A stretch of DNA of 47,500 nucleotides from Cryptococcus deneoformans JEC21 (taxonomy: Eukaryota > Basidiomycota > Tremellomycetes > Tremellales > Cryptococcaceae): the NCBI RefSeq assembly GCF_000091045.1, contig NC_006687.1, forward strand, positions 662,501 through 710,000, given 5' to 3'. The notes beneath the pieces are model-generated. The model did no database searches and was not told the origin of the DNA. It saw nothing but the letters and a program-made list of their open reading frames with translations. This document shows, one piece after another, positions 45,542 through 47,500 of the stretch. How positions within the stretch are numbered: the stretch's first letter is position 1; each line of letters opens with the position of its first letter. The translations under genes and the position numbers were made by a program.

Positions 45542-47352
45542 TCAATCCGCAATTTCAAGCACGTAGATGAATTTGGCAAGATGTAATATACCGGCCGAAA
45601 TCTCTTCGGCTGTCGGTCGGATGAGAGTTTTGGGGAGCATAAACCCGTACTGATTCGATTTGTCAACGGACGTTGGATTCAAAAAGTGGAACAATCCACT
45701 TACTGTGCCGGTATCCCTAAGCTCCGCAGAGTATGACCACCTAATGTCTGTTACTCCATAGGCGTAATCGACCGAGTCACCAGGTGCCCTGTCAAATATA
45801 CAGTCAGACTTTGTCAATTACTGATGACTTTGGTACGAACCTATAAGTCAGGTCGCACGCTTGGCCTGTTTCATAAGTTTCTCCATGGGCAGTTCTGATT
45901 GCTTTGGCAACTCCCAAACCGGCCTCCATGAGCATTTCTGCGTCGGCAGGGAAGTCATTACATGAATGGGCAAAGGGGAACATGACTGCCAAGTCACATC
46001 AGTAAGTTGATATGGGCAAATGGAAGCGACTTACAGAGCTGTCCATAACTATGTAAATCAACAAATGCCCTGACCCTCGTACCCCTTTCTGCTCCCTTGG
46101 CCAGCCATTCCCCGACAGCCTTGGTCTCATAGGCTTCAAATGCGGCCTTCCCTCGGTAACCTTCATTGCAAGGCTTCTCCTTCTTCTCCTTCTTCCATTT
46201 ATACGCCCAGTTTGAGTTCAAGTCGATACCGACGCAAGACTTGTGGCCCACGGGTTGTCTGTTTTTCCTCCACATCCTATGGGATTGAGAGTAGACAAAG
46301 CCATCTGGATTTATTGTAGGGATAACTGAAAAAGTGAACTTGCTCAACATCAAAGCTGCTTCGGAAGACGGGGATGAGAGAGAGGTGAGAAGCAGGGAAT
46401 GTAGAAAGTAAAGGGCAGATGAAGGTCCAACCCACTATCACACGATGGAGTTCATTAACCATCAAGAACAGCTCAAAAATCAGAGAGCGCACGTACCTCA
46501 CGACCATGCTGCCCGCTTATGATGACAATCTCCTTTTGTAATTCCTCGTCTTCCTCCGTAACTCTGCTTCGTCGCCTTCGCTGGCTGTTATTGACATCCG
46601 ACTCATTCCTCATGAGACGAGCACTCCATCCCCTGATAGGCCTTCCCTCCCAGGTCGTGCCGACGTCAAAGCTCCACACTTCAATGCCTTCCTTTCCATT
46701 AAAAGTCTCCACCAAGGCGTCACCAAATTGGTGAACATCCTTGAGAGTATGGTAGGAATCGTGGAAGGGTGTGGCGAGCGTTGTTAGATTGAAAGGGTCA
46801 ATCTTGGGTTTTTTGTTCTTCTTTGATATTTGTAGAGGTTGTCCGTTTCGCAAAGATTGATCGGCATTAACTTCAAGGGAGGAATCGATGATGTCTGAGT
46901 AGTAGGAAGGAGTCGTAAAGTCGACGAGTGACTGAACATTGGTGATAAAAGGTTCGAACAGTGTGTCGGGGTGTAAAAGCTCTTGAAGGTCGTTCTTCTG
47001 TAGTTCGTTGAGGCGTATATCCAGGGAACGTGATGTTGTTCTCCATATGTCAAGTTGGAGATTCTACATACGATGTCAGATCGAACGAATGACAAGTGAC
47101 GAGTGTTGTAAAGCACGAGGGATATGTACACACTTCAACAAGGTCCACAATATCCTCTATCCTCCGTATATCTTCCCCACCTAGTTTGACTCTCCATACT
47201 TGGTCACCATCGTATCTCTGTACAGGAGCAAAAGACTCGGAGGATGGGGAAGATGCCGAGAGTGGAAGTTGGATTGGGGCTTGGCGTTGCGGTGTTGCTA
47301 TGACAGAGGCTGCGCACAGGAGGAGCACGCATGTGTGAGGAGATGTCCTCAT
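45542..47352 (-). CDS. M14 metallocarboxypeptidase with propeptide (ECM14-like)
   Basis: A secreted or vacuolar zinc carboxypeptidase. Exons on the minus strand are 47134-47352, 46497-47063, 46035-46434, 45841-45985, 45704-45788 and 45542-45649, giving 507 residues. The N-terminus is a signal peptide (TCVLLLCAASVIATP). It is followed by an inhibitory propeptide with the family's DQVWRVKL start and a Ser/Lys-rich linker. The catalytic domain has zinc ligands in SGQHGREW (His, Glu) and VDLHSYGQL (His), NPDGFVYSQSHRMWRKNR with the substrate-binding Arg, GIDLNSNW, and catalytic Glu in YSAELRDTGTYGFMLP. Layout and length match the ECM14 group, but yeast Ecm14 lacks the catalytic Glu whereas this protein keeps it, so activity is expected. 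Introns fall inside both metal-site and active-site motifs. Confidence 0.9.
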
Positions 47353-47500
47353 ACTTATGTGAGAAAAGGGAGGAGGGATAGGCGTAGATGTTGCGTTGAA
47401 AAAAATGGACGGAATAAGTTGCCGGCGAACAAGACGAGCGATGACGAAATCTCACACGAACGGGATGATTGCCACACCTGCGCGCGCAGCCCTAATCTTT

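Overview
The window is nuclear DNA of an intron-dense, compact basidiomycete fungus. The closest fit is the Cryptococcus neoformans/gattii complex or a near relative. This rests on gene style: about 96 short introns in 19 fully modelled genes, most roughly 45-80 nt, with GTRNGT donors, CTRAC-like branch points and YAG acceptors. It also rests on very short intergenic gaps and on the gene set. I derived the exon chains by hand from splice signals, reading frame and conserved motifs. In 18 of the 19 genes a complete start-to-stop chain sums to a whole number of codons. In the Myb-like gene the chain from the first available Met is also in frame, but its true 5' end is uncertain.

Layout, left to right: upstream DNA (1-964); an MFS transporter (965-3199, +); the sterol transporter NPC1/NCR1 (3444-7702, -); a small single-pass membrane protein (8027-8612, +); ribokinase (9287-10417, +); an APH-like phosphotransferase (10490-12031, -); ADE2 (12367-14261, +); a TPP1/Est3-like OB-fold protein with a huge Glu tract (14358-17106, -); the copper chaperone CCS1 (17436-18537, +); a 77-residue tail-anchored protein (18675-18908, -); the kinetochore protein DAM1 (19206-19688, +). 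From about 19.7 to 22.6 kb lies a mosaic of relics: inverted repeats, the 3' end of an orphaned gene, a Ty3/gypsy integrase piece and a low-complexity ORF. After it come CDC73 (22667-24369, -), RAB4 (24661-25804, +), a succinate/fumarate-type mitochondrial carrier (26412-27781, +), an AGGF1-like OCRE/FHA/G-patch protein (27866-29442, -), THADA/TRM732 (29936-35028, +), a Myb/SANT-like protein with an in-frame TAG (36024-38299, +), nucleoside diphosphate kinase (38802-39743, -), branched-chain 2-oxoacid dehydrogenase E1 alpha (40719-42815, +), a membrane-anchored GH15 glucoamylase (43371-45351, +) and an M14 metallocarboxypeptidase (45542-47352, -).

The genes are mostly unrelated housekeeping functions: purine synthesis, sterol export, copper delivery, transcription elongation, tRNA methylation, branched-chain amino acid catabolism and spindle attachment. 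They do not form a cluster. Many neighbours are head-to-head pairs sharing about 290-335 bp, or tail-to-tail pairs separated by as little as 72 bp.

The most unusual items are the candidate shelterin subunit, an internal 9-nt microexon, an 8-nt first coding exon, two GC-AG introns that the frame requires, the in-frame TAG inside a continuous reading frame, the membrane-anchored glucoamylase, and the transposon-derived mosaic. I saw no CRISPR array, rRNA or convincing tRNA gene, and no clear new defence or biosynthetic system.
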